In this document: piece by piece, positions 44,481-56,127 of the stretch
Position numbering within the stretch: position 1 is the first letter of the stretch
How the letters are laid out: every line of letters begins with the position of its first letter
From: Acanthosoma haemorrhoidale
Taxonomy: Eukaryota > Arthropoda > Insecta > Hemiptera > Acanthosomatidae
DNA length: 64,000 nucleotides
Assembly: GCA_930367205.1 (NCBI GenBank)
Contig: OV884013.1
Coordinates: 90,645,333-90,709,332, forward strand
Reading direction: 5' to 3'
Position numbers and translations under genes: made by a program
The notes under the pieces: model-generated
What the model saw: the letters and a program-made list of their open reading frames with translations, nothing else
What the model was told of the DNA's origin: nothing
Database searches by the model: none

Positions 44481-45000
44481 TACCAATACTGATGTCTAAT
44501 GTTGCATCGTTCGAGTCCAAGCTTGCCCTTTATGAGTCACATTTTCTCTAGAAGCCGACTCTCTCATTTCCCTTGCATACAGGAGCACGCTGATCAAACT
44601 GAAGTGACTGCTGACTACAAAAATACAAAATGAAAGTTTCATCTCTACTTCAATCCTTCAAATCCATATTTGCTGACTTTGAGGAGAAAAATTGCTTCTG
44701 CGATATTTGTATGAACCCTTTTTCAATAAAAGACACGAAACTGCAGCAGTACTCTCCTGGAATTCAACATGAATTAATCTATCTACAATGTTGTTCTTTC
44801 GTCAAAGTAAGCTGGGATTATATCTAAAACCGAATCGCCAGATTATCTGGATTTTTGGAAGTTCTTAAAAAACGAAGCACTCCATTTGTTGCGTGATTTA
44901 ACTCTCCAATATTGCTTGTCGTATCGATTCAACATATCTACGCTAGCAATCGTTCTTCAAGACAAACTTTATAAAATATTACAGCAGGGTGTCATTACCC
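44480..45000 (+). pseudogene. hAT-type transposase C-terminal relic (ZBED5/GTF2IRD2-like)
   Basis: In several frames the plus strand reads ASFESKLALYESHF and LSHFPCIQEHADQTE, then FKSIFADFEEKNCFCDICMN, PFSIKD and GIQHELIYLQC. In another frame it reads PDYLDFWKFLKNEALHLLRD. The order matches the C-terminal half of hAT-derived proteins such as ZBED5, FAM200 and GTF2IRD2: F-KL-L, HFP-L, RF-DF, NPFS, LQ-ELI-LQC and FW-L. Frameshifts and stops are frequent. No terminal inverted repeats or target duplications were found, so it may be an old decayed transposon. Assignment is from remembered family motifs. Confidence 0.5.
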
Positions 45001-45369
45001 AACACTCTGAATTAACGCATTCACAACGACACTCTGAGTAACGACATAACAGATCATAACGAGATTCTGAGTCATTACCCGAAAAATCTACTCAGATTAG
45101 CATTGACGGTAGAGTCAACATTGAGCAGTTGGTAAATAATAAACTATTACAAGCTTCACATTCAGCTGTAGCTAAGTGTGATTTGATTTTAAAAAACCTT
45201 GTTTTGTTCGTGTTTTTTCTACTCTCGTGTTTCAGGTGCTGTACCTCATGACAAATCCTTGAATATTAAATTATTCATATTATGTTTTCTAATTGTTTAG
45301 ATATTATAATATACCTGCCCACATATCTACCTTGCATTGTGGTTTTTAAATTACCTCTTCCTTATCCAT

Positions 45370-46029
45370 CGCCACCCCCCCCCCTCTAGTATTAGGACGG
45401 ATTAACACCTACGACCTCACGAGGTTACTAGCTGATTACAACGTTAGGAACTTCAAAATAGTGCAGACGCAGCAGGACACAAAGGTGCTTTGCCACAGCG
45501 TGCTTGACCAACAGCAAACAATTGCTGCAATCAGGGAATCAAAATTCCCCTTTCACACGTTCGCCCCCGTGGTACTAAGTCTAATAAAAAATACCTGCTT
45601 CACGGATTCGATCTCTCTCTTCCGATCGAGGAGATAAAAGCCCACATAAATAGCGTGGGTAGCAACATAATCAATGTTTATTGATTAAGGCGCACCAAAC
45701 AAAATGGCGCTCGGACAGAGATCGAATCAATACTAGTGATAGGGGATCACACACTGAAGGCGGAGACCTTGAAGCAGCTCCGTCATATAAATAATGTGCT
45801 TTTTCGAGTGAGCACTTTCCATGAAAAAAGAGGGATCCCGATGTGCCTGAACTGCCAGGAATACGGCCATACCAGGAGGTACTGCTTCAAGCAATGCGTG
45901 AAGTGCAGCGAGCCTCACGACATAAAAGACTGCCCAAGAGACGCTTCAATTCACCTCAAATGCGCCAATTGCGGGGGAAATCATGTCGCGTCGTACCGAC
46001 AGTGCCCTTACATGCATAGAAAATGTTAG
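45370..46029 (+). pseudogene. Jk-C ORF1 gag fragment, plus strand
   Basis: Closely related to the left-edge ORF1. After a run of ten Cs it reads LGRINTYDLTRLLADYNVRN, TQQDTKVLCHSVLDQQQT and FPFHTFAP. A one-base deletion near 45570 follows, then KKYLLHGFDLSLPIEEIKA. A TGA stands at 45681-45683 where Arg is expected. The rest is an unbroken frame of about 97 codons with knuckles CLNCQEYGHTRRYC, CVKCSEPHDIKDC and CANCGGNHVASYRQC. Homology ends after QCP at about 46012. Both ends are cut and no ORF2 is attached, so this is not a normal 5'-truncated insertion. Confidence 0.87.
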
Positions 46030-47529
46030 TTGTTTAAATTGACTTTTAAGATGTGTGGGTGTGTTGGTGCACCTAAGTTTGTGGACCACGAATTCAACCC
46101 ACGACCGAAAAAGCCATCCCTGCTTTGGTAAAGAAATAAAAAAAATGTCTCCACATTCAATGAATACTACACCCCAAATTGGATAATGAACTAATGTCAG
46201 GGGTCATTTAACAATATAGAGGGCCTTGAATCATTTTCACCATCGTCCCTTTTACATATCTCTGCCCTTTCCTCCTCGGGCCGGATAAGGGACTAATCTC
46301 TGCGCATTGAACATCTACTGTACCGAATTGACCCCAGGCCACCACTACAGCTATGTTGTAAAAGTATTATACTCACACATATTTCTATACACTATAAAAA
46401 AAACAATCTTGTTTTATAAATACAGATATAGTTTACATTCCATTCCACTATTAGTGTATATTGGTAAAGGAAGATTAAATGGGATCTCCATAAAATTGGA
46501 CTAGTCTTTAGCTTAAAAAAAACTCAAAAAGACCTGAAAAGAAGCACAGCTGAAAATATGAGGTTCTGAAAACGATTCGTGATGCCTTAAAAAATGAAGC
46601 TGTGTCAAACCGACTACCGAAAGGTGATTATCTTTTCGTATAAGATATTAGCCTTATGGTCCACAAGTTTTTTTTTCAACTTAATACGCCCCTCACTTGG
46701 TTCCAATATTTATTAATACCTACTTACCCAGAGTAATAACTTATACTGACTTGTATCTGAAACGACTTCACTTATGCAGAAACATTATTTGTTAATAAGT
46801 TAATTAAAACGTTCAATTGGTAAAGGACGAAGTTTTAACTAGTATAAACGAACAACACGTGTTCATTTATTATACTCATCACAGAGCATTTCTGAGACAA
46901 ATAAAATGTTATGAAATTACCTTTTTTATGAGAGTGGAATTAATGACTGGGTCACTAACTGTGGTTAGTTGCCTCAGAATAAGTACACAGACAAACAGCC
47001 TGCCATTTACCTCACCCCTTATCAGAGCCTTTCATGGCGGCACGAAAATTGTACGACTCTCTTTTTCTTTAAAATTCATTCCGTGCAATGGCATTCTAGA
47101 AAATGATAACAGCCTGTTGTTGAATTTTTTTTCTGATCTTGATACGGATTGCCCTCAGCTCTCCAACGTTACAATTATTTTCTTGCCCGTTTTCTACAAG
47201 TTTCCAAAGAGTTATATTCGTTTATGAAAATTTCCAAAAGGTTCTAAAACATTAAAATCGACCAGTTAAAATTTGATCTTAAAGGCGGTTAATTTTCGCA
47301 CATTTTATATTTCGCTCCTTGTCATTATGATTGCTGCGAAATTGGTTCTTATCTGTATCGGAAGTGTCACTATTCACTAATTACCCTTAATACTAACGAT
47401 TGGACTTTGACTACATAAAAGTTGTCGTTTTTTATTTGCTTACTTTTACATGTCAACAATTTCCTACTTCTCTTTTTTCTAGATTTTAAGCCGTATCTGT
47501 ACCAAGTTCTAAGCCAATTGATCCAAAGC
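46030..47529. other. AT-rich filler; ORF 46817-47227 unidentified
   Basis: The 136-codon ORF at 46817(+) has no recognisable motif and average AT-rich composition. I treat it as chance. Confidence 0.4.
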
Positions 47530-47821
47530 ATTTTTTTTTTCTTAAGCTCTCAAAATTTGAAAAGAGGAATGGGGGAAAATAAAATAATATGGAATTTATA
47601 GGAATGAAAGGGATCTTTTTACTAGGAGTGACTTATTTGAAGGTTGGGTGAAGCAATTGAGGTAGACCTCGGCTGAGGTGTAGATATCCCGATACAGTGG
47701 TGTGAGTCCACTGAAGGTTGAGCCTAGAGTCTGTCTAGGCATGTAGTTCTGACTCGTTCAGGGTTAGGTAGCTTTCAGTGGTGTGCCCGTCAGGAGCTTG
47801 TTGATTGGCCAAGGGCCGTAC
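47530..47821 (-). mobile_element. Jk-C 3' UTR fragment
   Basis: Aligns with 29345-29620 and 27840-28130. It ends TTTGAGAGCTTAAG plus ten As (47540-47531). Hairpin GCCTAGA/TCTAGGC at 47722-47740. 5'-truncated just downstream of ORF2. Confidence 0.85.
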
Positions 47822-49141
47822 CATTATAAATGCATTCCAATGTTATACTTGAATATACATACACACGGACATTTATATTCATCATATAGATCTATTCTTT
47901 ATGGAACTGAGCGGTATGTTTCTTCGAGACAATGTATTAACATTTTCTCACATGACTTCTAATATCCTAGTCCAAATAGCTCGGTATATAGTGCTGGTAA
48001 TGAATATTAGTTAAAGAAGATCGCTTCAACATATAAAGTAATCCCGGAATTCAGGGTTATGTCCCAAGAAAACCACGCAAAGGTCAAATTAGTGAATGCG
48101 GAGTAAAACTATCTTCCAGTGTAAATCGGGGAGTTTTACAATTGCCTACAAAAACACATTTGATTTGTAAATTTGTCTGAATTTATTGTTTTTAATTGCA
48201 TTATGTACAAATCTATGTATGCATTAAATTAACTTTTGCTTGTATGTGGTAAAAATTAAGGGGTTATCTCTGAGTTTCTGGCTCATTGTGTTTGTGCGCT
48301 ACTAGTTCAAGTTGGGGTCGTCGGGACCTTAATTTTTACTCTTAAACGTAAAACTTAAAACAAGAAATAGGTCATATTTACTTTTGAAAAACTCTCTTCT
48401 ATTTTTATAATTTTCATTAAATCAGTTATTTCTGACTGACGTAAAACCGTTACGCAAAATAATATTTTTTTAATGGGTTTTTTTGGGCGCATTGTACTCC
48501 TCATACTTGGAATTATTTATGCTCAACAAATTGTGTATTTTTATAGTCAGGCATAGTCAAAGCTCGGGGATGTCAAAACCGCGAATGATGAGGGATCACT
48601 GTATTGTAATACAAATATCCAATAGCATGTACCACAAGATTCTTCTAACCAGAAAAAGAACTAGGCATACGTGGCAAACACACAACTACCTTCTAGATGA
48701 GAAACATAATTATTGATTCCCATCCTGAAACTATCGTTTAACAGTGAAGCACTTCATACGGCAATGTCTCAAGAGCAATAGTCAATGAATAACCGGTTGG
48801 ATGACTTTTGAACAGCCCTTCCTTCATTCATATTCCACAAAGACACAAGAAGAGATTTTGACCTATTCATTACATTGGGGTATAACTTAATTAAACTAGT
48901 GATCCGCGTAACGTAATTCAAGCCAGTATTATGTTGTAGATGGAATTTAAAACGATACAATTAAATTAATTATCCAATACCCTGAATAAGAGAGTGATTT
49001 TCATTTATGTAGCTCATTAAGACCAGATCATGGAGGAAATTAAAAGTCATAATACTTTTAATGAGAAAATACGTAGAGAAACAGTTAATACAAAATAATG
49101 GTAGTTATGTATTTTGATTATTTCGGTTAATCCATTAGTTA
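47822..49141. other. AT-rich filler, nothing recognised
   Basis: No supported gene or element. Confidence 0.5.
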
Positions 49142-49253
49142 GACCATTAATGCATTGAAACTAGGACATAAGTGAATTTTCGTTAAACCTTAGAGATTTA
49201 TTTTGCCGGCATACTGCTTTCCTTGCACTAAACGAATTTTGAAGTATACTGAT
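49142..49253 (+). repeat. Direct repeat DR3, left copy
   Basis: Shares CATTAATGCATTGAAACTAG, ACATAAGTGAATTTT and CTTAGAGATTTATTTTG with 49804-49925. The right copy has nine extra bases (GTTGATGTC region) and a few substitutions. Confidence 0.88.
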
Positions 49254-49803
49254 CTAGCATTTTCATATTACTGGCGGATAACAATGAAGATTTAACGAAG
49301 AGGGGCTCAGTAATTATACCTGTCCTGCATTCCTGAGCCTGCGTGTAATTGATGGTTTGTTCTATTAGGTTCCAACCGACCACATCGTGTCTAAAGAGTT
49401 TCCTCTGTGGGCATCTCCCATAGCCTTGGAAATTAAGTGAAGCGGAAAATGTTTGAGGTTCCTTCTATTGTTTCTGAAGCTGGTGGAAGTTCCGCTCTCA
49501 TGTAATAGGACTTGGGCCTTGTTATGATAAGCTGCTCTACTGATGCGGTTCTCATCTTGAACAGCTAGATTTTTTTTTTTTATACCAGCCAACATTCCTA
49601 GCTAACGGCAGGAACTGAAAAAAACTGTTGACAGAGGAAAGCCCATTTTATATCATAGATCACTAATCAAAAAGCTGTTTTCATGAGTGCTTTTTGTTCT
49701 GTTCTATGCCATCTGTAATCATTACTCGACCGCAAGCACCAATCATTTAAAAATCCATAACAGAAAAGCTTAGAAAGGAATATTTTTGGTATTTGTGAAA
49801 ACA
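49254..49803. other. Unidentified 550-bp insert between the DR3 copies
   Basis: Has an 11-T run at 49570-49580 and an open minus-strand frame of 76 codons (49595-49365) with no known motif. The insert may be the sequence whose arrival duplicated DR3, but it has no recognised element end other than the T run. Confidence 0.4.
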
Positions 49804-49925
49804 TGACCATTAATGCATTGAAACTAGGACATAAGTGAATTTTCACTAAACCTTAGAGATTTATTTTGGCAGCATACTGCTGTTGATGTCCTTGCACTAA
49901 ACGAATTTTAAAGTATACTGATTTA
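49804..49925 (+). repeat. Direct repeat DR3, right copy
   Basis: Second DR3 copy, same orientation, 662 bp after the first. Confidence 0.88.
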
Positions 49926-51292
49926 TCTCTTTCTCAGTTTAGGAAATTATATTAATTAGAATTCCCAGAAGTATGATAAATGATAAACAAGATTGCTACA
50001 AAAGGTTTTTTGCATAAGCTGGCTTATTTAAAAAATATATATTTAAAATTATTAGGCGGCATTTAAAAGCCCTATGGTGGCCGTTATTCCTCTTGATTTC
50101 ACATATGAATCCTGGGTGATCATCAGTTATGTCACATATATATAATCTGATCTTAACAAATGGTATGTTTATCAGTAAGATCCTATGGACTGTGTTTTAT
50201 GACCTATAGTAATCAGCCCTATTATAATTATCTTATCTTAGCCTATTAGTAACTTATCTTATCTTATCCTATTAGTAACTTACCTTCCCAGCCCAGACCT
50301 TTATTCTAAATAATTGGCGCTCCCACGACCTTTTCCATGTGCGCCCTTATCTCTACTGTTACGTTACCATCATCCTGCTACCCCTACTACAGCTTTTTCT
50401 ACACAGATAAATACCCCTTAGGCATAAGACAGATTTTTGGTTCCTTATAGAGCTCATTCTCTATTGAGCTCTTAGCCTGTAACCATATATAATTAAAATT
50501 ATATGCAAATGTACAATTATATACAAATGTACACATTTGTGTTTTATAAAGTTTCTTTTTTGAGTTATTGAGCAACAGAAATATAATTATCGACAACTGA
50601 AGGAAAATGTTATCGAGCAGCGCATTGAAGACTGGTGTACCCAGCATTAAAGCACATTTCTACGCAGCACCCCTTTAACTTCCACCAAACAAAATTCTGA
50701 GGCTTCCGCACTTAATCCTTTTTTACAGTGAAGATTTAAACCACTGTTTTTTTTAAGACATTCTCGTTGTATATTAGTAAATTAGTATCAGAAAATATTA
50801 TTCAATGTGTTCAATAATATAAAGAAGACAGATATTTTTTTTTTTGTTATTTTAAATATTTTTTAGTTATTAATTTACATTATTATGAATCTTATTTCGG
50901 ACAGCAAAGGAGATAAAAACTTCTATCTATTAAAGTGAAATAAATTAGCTTTCCATCTTAGCTTTCTAGCTGATCTCAGAATCTTCATATCAGAGCAGAA
51001 ATTCATACCTTTACCAGAAAAATTTAATAAAATTAGTGGAGTATAGTTAATGATCATCTGATCGATTATGGATCTCCTGTGTTAGGGTATGCTTTTCACG
51101 TTATAAAGCTTCATTTTTCATCTTGTTATGTTTCAAGTTTCCCACATTTCATAACCAAAAGGTGGGTGGCTTTCAGCACTATAATACTACTAAATAACTT
51201 AAAAAGTCAATCAATCCATTATAAAATTAATATTGGAACTTGCATCAATTATGAATTACCGATTTGACGGACTTTGTGATATTTCCACTCAG
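49926..51292. other. AT-rich filler, nothing recognised
   Basis: A short tandem TTATCTTATC motif occurs near 50230-50280. Nothing else. Confidence 0.5.
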
Positions 51293-51301
51293 AAATTTCC
51301 T

Positions 51302-51616
51302 CGTGACCTGCTATAAATACGTGACAGCGGAATTCCCCAAGCAATGGCCAGTTTCTCCAATCAGGTCCTGAGCGTCTGTGGCTCTCACGCTCTTGGTCGG
51401 CCTCCACTGGCTCGTATCAAGGGACACGGCTGACGGCTGACGGAGGAGCGTGGAGGACTTCTTAAGTCTCCGCTACCTCTTTCGCATGCGAGGAAGGTGT
51501 CAACCATGTGGATTTAGGAGGTCTCTGGGATGTTTGTAAATAATGCATGAATGAGAACATTTATCACAAATAGCCCAGTAAGGCATATTGTAATTGTATC
51601 ACAATAATGAAGTTTC
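51302..51616 (+). mobile_element. Jk-A 3' UTR insertion with 9-bp TSD, plus strand
   Basis: Starts at the last four ORF2 codons and stop (CGTGACCTGCTATAA) and runs through the whole 3' UTR to CACAATAATGAAGTTTC. It is flanked by AAATTTCCT at 51293-51301 and 51617-51625. The hairpin GCC.../...GGC is near 51572-51584. A 5' truncation at the same place as 5712-6020 is notable. Confidence 0.88.
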
Positions 51617-51625
51617 AAATTTCCT

Positions 51626-53379
51626 GGGCAACTTCCCAGAACTTCATGTACTTAATTTTTAAAAAGCTGTTGGTTAAAAATGTTCAGAAAACCAAACAGG
51701 CTAGAATGCAGCAGATAAAATATAGAAGAAATCAAGAGACCCTTTTCTCAATCATGTAGGTGTTGAATATTGAATACAGGCAATTTGAGCCGTAAGGGAA
51801 GAGAGAGGAAGTTTGAAAAATCTAAAAGTGCCAGTGATGAGGCGAAACAAATGGCCACCCTCACCTACATGCGCATCTGTCACAACTCTACTATCCATCT
51901 GCTGTCTTCGTATGAGCCCTTTCTCTCATATTTTCTTTGTTTAGTCTCCTTACTACCTTACTGCCTGTTATCCTTTTCATTATGTTTTGTCCTCCTTCTT
52001 CTCCATATTTCTCTAATATATAGTGTCAAGAGAAGAATTCTATACCGGAAAAACCCTTTCATCCAGAAGTCAAGAAGTCCGGCTTATCCGTATTTATTTA
52101 GGTAGTCGTTCGTTTTTAGTGTTGTTTTTTTTTAATCCTCATTTTATAAGTTAAAGTTTTTTCACTCACGTGGTCGCTGATAACTTATATATCATTGAAA
52201 TTTCTGTAATATTCCCAATGTTCAATCAAACCTTATGTTGAAAACTGTTAAATGAAATTCTGCTGAACAGAAGACATGAACCACCTCTATACTGACTGAG
52301 TGCATACATAAATGGAAAAAATGCACTCTTTATCGCCATATTTTAAGTATAAACAATAAAAAAAGTTATATAATGTAAAAGGTATTTTGCTAATTAATTT
52401 ACTAACTTTACCGGAGATGAAAAACATAAGCCCCTTAACATAACATATCAAAGAACAAACAAATTTTCTTTAGCGAACTTGGAAAATAACATGATTTCAT
52501 TAAAAATACACATTCGCTGTTGCAACTGTTCCATCAACCATCAATACTGCCAATCTCTTGAATTGAATTCCGTTCAAATAAAATTCTCGAAATCGTTTCC
52601 AGTGAAATAGCCAACTAGGTCACGAAATACTCTTCTAATGGTGCTTAGTTTATAAAGGTATCTTAGTATTTAAATATATAGTAGTAATTAAATTATTTCA
52701 AAACGTTTTTCACAAATGAATTTTAAAAAACACGTTTATTCTTTTGTATGAAGTTGGCGTTGAAAACCTGACGTTTTCATATTTTATCCGGGAAACCTAT
52801 CTTGGTAGACACATTAGCTTTTACTTTATAAAAAATATTACCACATATTTAATAATTTTTCATACCTTCACAGCAATTAGAACTAATAAGAATTAGTATT
52901 CTTAAAACAATGCTCTTCCAACTGGACTATTAAAAGTAAATCCTCATAAGCTTTTACAAAAACGTCTTTTACGTCTACTTTGTGACGCCTACTTTCCTTG
53001 GTGTCTGTAACTACTTTTTTTTTATTTAATTAAAATTTAGCACTGACACTGTGCTTTCACTGTTTAAATAAGTAAGGTACTAATCTATGCCTGTTAATGG
53101 CTTTGGTCTTGCAACTATTGCAAATAATTTAATTAGCTGTTTGACAATACTGTCAAACAAAGTGTCTCCCTACCGGTACAGACCTAACCCCTCTAAGGTG
53201 GTGGATGATTAAAAACCGTCTTTAGAGTTGTATCAATTGTAGACACTAGGATGTTGGTGAGGACTAACCAATAACCGTTTACAACCCACAGATAAGTTCT
53301 CAAATATTGGCCATGGAACATAAAATTTGTGATATATCTAGCAAGAAACAGAAGAAAACACAAATATGCACATGCATTT
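51626..53379. other. AT-rich filler, nothing recognised
   Basis: The ORF at 51770-52105(+) is hydrophobic in its second half but matches nothing known to me. Confidence 0.4.
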
Positions 53380-54165
53380 CACAAGTCCCTTATGATAGGT
53401 AAATCATCAGGAAAACCGACTGCGTATTCTTCTCCCTCCAAAAGGGCCTTGCCAAAATCCTATACTATAGGAGAGCAAGAAAACTCACCGGCTTTCTCAA
53501 TGTACTATCTGGCTATAAAAATGGATAGGCATCACCATTTCTCTACCTATTTTAGGAACAAAATATAAAAAGTACGACACAGGTCTTACCGGCTTTACCA
53601 CTTTCTAAATTTACCGAACTTGTTGCTGCGTCTCAAACTGATAATATAAAAATACAGCTAAAAGGCTCCAACAATTCCAGAATGGGATCATGAGAAAAGT
53701 GATCAGGCAAACATCTCTCGAGAGGTTAAAGAACGCCGTCCAGCACCCGTTGGTTGGTGTGCCGTTGGTAGGTGAGTTATTCTACCGGAGAAACATTTCA
53801 AGTTCTTTGATTCGTAGCAGCACCTCACAAACCCAGTGTTTAACACTATTACCACACATCCTTTCCGTATCGATAACAACAGAATGTCGGGGAAAATTAC
53901 GTTAAGATTTAGTTTACGTTTTTATTGTAAGTTAGTTTTAAGTCTATGATAAATAAGGTGAGCCCCATCACTTTTAATAAATTCAGTCCATTAATGTATG
54001 TATAATGTACATCATTATACTTTTAAACAATGCAGGTCACTGTTAGTAGAAAACAGAATTTGATAAAATGCAGTCTAGCTACAGGAAATATAATGAGCCA
54101 ATTCGTTTGTAGAATCTATATTTTGTAACGTATATCAATTTTGTAACAAGTGGATAAGAAAAAAA
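53380..54165 (+). mobile_element. Jk-B LINE end, with internal gap, 3' UTR and tail
   Basis: First a diverged RT piece (GKSSGKPTAYSSPSKRALPK, then SPAFSMYYLAIK) parallel to the copy at 55830-55960. After a short break the C-terminal domain follows (NGIMRKVIRQTSLERLKNA, PLVGVPLVGELFYRR). The 3' UTR has both hairpins, AAGGTGA/TCACTT at 53955-53973 and GTATAATG/CATTATAC at 54000-54020, and ends in an A-rich tail near 54158-54170. It carries frameshifts and is not functional. Confidence 0.82.
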
Positions 54166-54185
54166 AAAAATAATATTAATAATAA

Positions 54186-54331
54186 AAAAAAATTCATTCT
54201 CGTTTATATTTATAGCAGCTGCTTTATAAATAAATCTCTGTCTGGTTTTGAAGTGAGAGGAATCTCTCTTTTTTAGGATGAGATATACTTGATTCGTACG
54301 GATTGTGGTATCTCTCCAGTTGTCTCTCTTA
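54186..54331 (+). repeat. Direct repeat DR4, left copy
   Basis: About 146 bp shared with 55980-56127, including GAGAGGAATCTCTCTTTTTT and GATATACTTGATTCGTACGG. It lies just before the RT pieces. Confidence 0.92.
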
Positions 54332-54339
54332 CGTCTCTC

Positions 54340-55053
54340 CATTGATCAAGCCAGCAAAGAGCGAAGATCACGCAGCCCAATACCTCTTGATCAGTTTATT
54401 ACCTCAAATGGGGAAAATTCTGCATTATTCTTCAATATTAATTCTTCATTATCTCAAAGACTACTGTACGGAAAATGACATCGTTCCGCCAGAACAGACT
54501 GGATTTCAATCCAGTCTGAGCACAGAATATCTCCAAATGAACCTACAGATAGAAGCTAGTCCAAATTTAAATTGAAACGTAGCCATGGCTATGATTACGG
54601 TAGACTGCACGCAGGCCTTCAACTCGGTGTCCCCCAAGGAGCCGTCTATCCCCAGTACTTTTCAACGTGTATACGTCTGAAATTGTCTGAGCCCGGTACA
54701 AAAACACAACATTTGCTGCTTTCACTGGCGATATTGCGGTGAAAAGTAGCAGCGTGAGCGCCAAGTTAGCTCTTAAGCAGGCTGAAATAGTCTGTAATCA
54801 GATCAGTGAGAAATTGGGAAAACTCAATATCTCTATAAAAGCAGGTATTTCACACCAAAAAGGGAAAAGTCAACTGCTTACTACATACACTGTAGGAACG
54901 CATAAAAACTCCATAGCAAACAGCCTCGTATATCTGGGCGTTAAAATGGACTGTCACCTCCGTTTTAGTAATGAATCGTTGGTTCGCTATTTTAGAACAC
55001 TTTGGTCAAAACATAGGATCATAAGCAGCGAATTTAAAATATATAAACTTTAA
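54340..55053 (+). pseudogene. Jk-B RT copy 1, internally deleted, catalytic box lost
   Basis: RT fragment in changing frames: LIKPAKSEDHAAQYLLISLL, IVPPEQTGFQSSLSTE and MITVDCTQAFNSV (motif A). A deletion then removes the stretch before the GVPQGAVLSP block. The catalytic FADD is replaced by FTGD (AAFTGDIAVKSSS), so the first Asp is lost. It continues LALKQAEIVCNQISEKLGKL and SLVYLGVKMDCHLRFSN. It is followed head to tail by a second RT piece. Confidence 0.82.
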
Positions 55054-55095
55054 GCTTCTCGGCCCGCTTGCTTCATAGCTGAGGCAGAACCAGAG

Positions 55096-55978
55096 GTGAC
55101 CCAGATGCCGTTCCGCGTAGTGGAGCCCTTATTCCAATTTCCCGGGGTTCCTGTAAAGGGCGGAGTTGAGGCCTCCCAGCCCGTCGTTGTTGCCTATGAC
55201 ATTAAAGAAGTGATTACCATCTTCGATTCGATAGGAAACACGTATAATCTATGCATGAGTGTAATAGAATGTAAGGGGAAGATTCTCGAAAAGATAATAC
55301 TGAACTACCTGAAGGGGTCGGAAAATGCTATCATTCCGTATGAGCAGACAGGTTTTCAGGCTCATCTGAGTACAAAACATCCGCTTGTGAAGGTACAAAC
55401 GGAAGCCACCCTTGGTATCAACAAGAATACAGCAACTGCTATGATCTCGTTGGACTGCACGCAGGCTTTCGACTCAGTGTCCCACGGGATGCTATGCCGA
55501 CAGGTTTGTGACTGGGAATGCCCAGAGCAGCTATATACCATGTTGGTTTCGTTCGTGAAGAACAGATCGGTGAGGGTACGGGTGGGTGATTGCCTCTCTA
55601 ACCCATTTCCTCTGACTTGTGGAGTTCCTCAAGGAGCGGTTCTGTCTCCGGTTCTTTTCAGTATGTACACATCTGAAATTGTTGGGACAAACTATCAGAA
55701 AGCTACTGTAATCGCTTTCGCCGACGACATTGCGGTTTACAGCAGCAGCATGAGTGCACAAAGAGCTCTTACACACGCCGAGTCAGTTTGTAACGTTATC
55801 AGTGACAGACTGGGCATGTTAAACGTCAGCGTAAACGCCGGGAAGACCGACTGCGTAATCTTCTCCCTCCAAAAGGGGAAAAAATCCTTGCCAAAATCGT
55901 ATAGCGTGGGAGGGCAAGAGAGCTCACCAGCTTTCTCAATGCACTATTTGGGTATAAAACCCCATAATAATAAGATGA
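55096..55978 (+). pseudogene. Jk-B RT copy 2, longest open RT frame, chimeric N-terminus
   Basis: The 301-codon frame (to 56001) has RT from about 55265: GKILEKIILNYLKG, IIPYEQTGFQAHLSTK, AMISLDCTQAFDSVSH (motif A), CGVPQGAVLSPVLFSMYTSE, IAFADDIAVYSSS with both catalytic Asp, and SVGGQESSPAFSMHYLGIK. No stop interrupts it. The first 55 or so residues (FRVVEPLFQFPGVPVKGG, VVVAYDIKEVITIFD) do not match an RT linker and come from GC-rich DNA of unknown origin. The end is cut at YLGIK by direct repeat DR4, so thumb and C-terminal domains are missing. Not autonomous. Confidence 0.85.
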
Positions 55979-55979
55979 A

Positions 55980-56127
55980 AAAAAAAATTCACTCTCGTTA
56001 ATACATATAGCAGCTGTTTTATAAATAATTCTCTGTTCTGGTTTTGAGTTGAGAGGAATCTCTCTTTTTTAGGATGAGATATACTTGATTCGTACGGATC
56101 GGGGTATCTCTCCAGTAGTCTCTCTTA
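55980..56127 (+). repeat. Direct repeat DR4, right copy
   Basis: Begins right after the truncated RT frame and ends at TCTCTCTTAA. Same orientation as 54186-54331. Confidence 0.92.

Noticed and set aside
46817..47227. 136-codon ORF as a host gene
   Set aside because: AT-rich, no motif, no splice or neighbour support.
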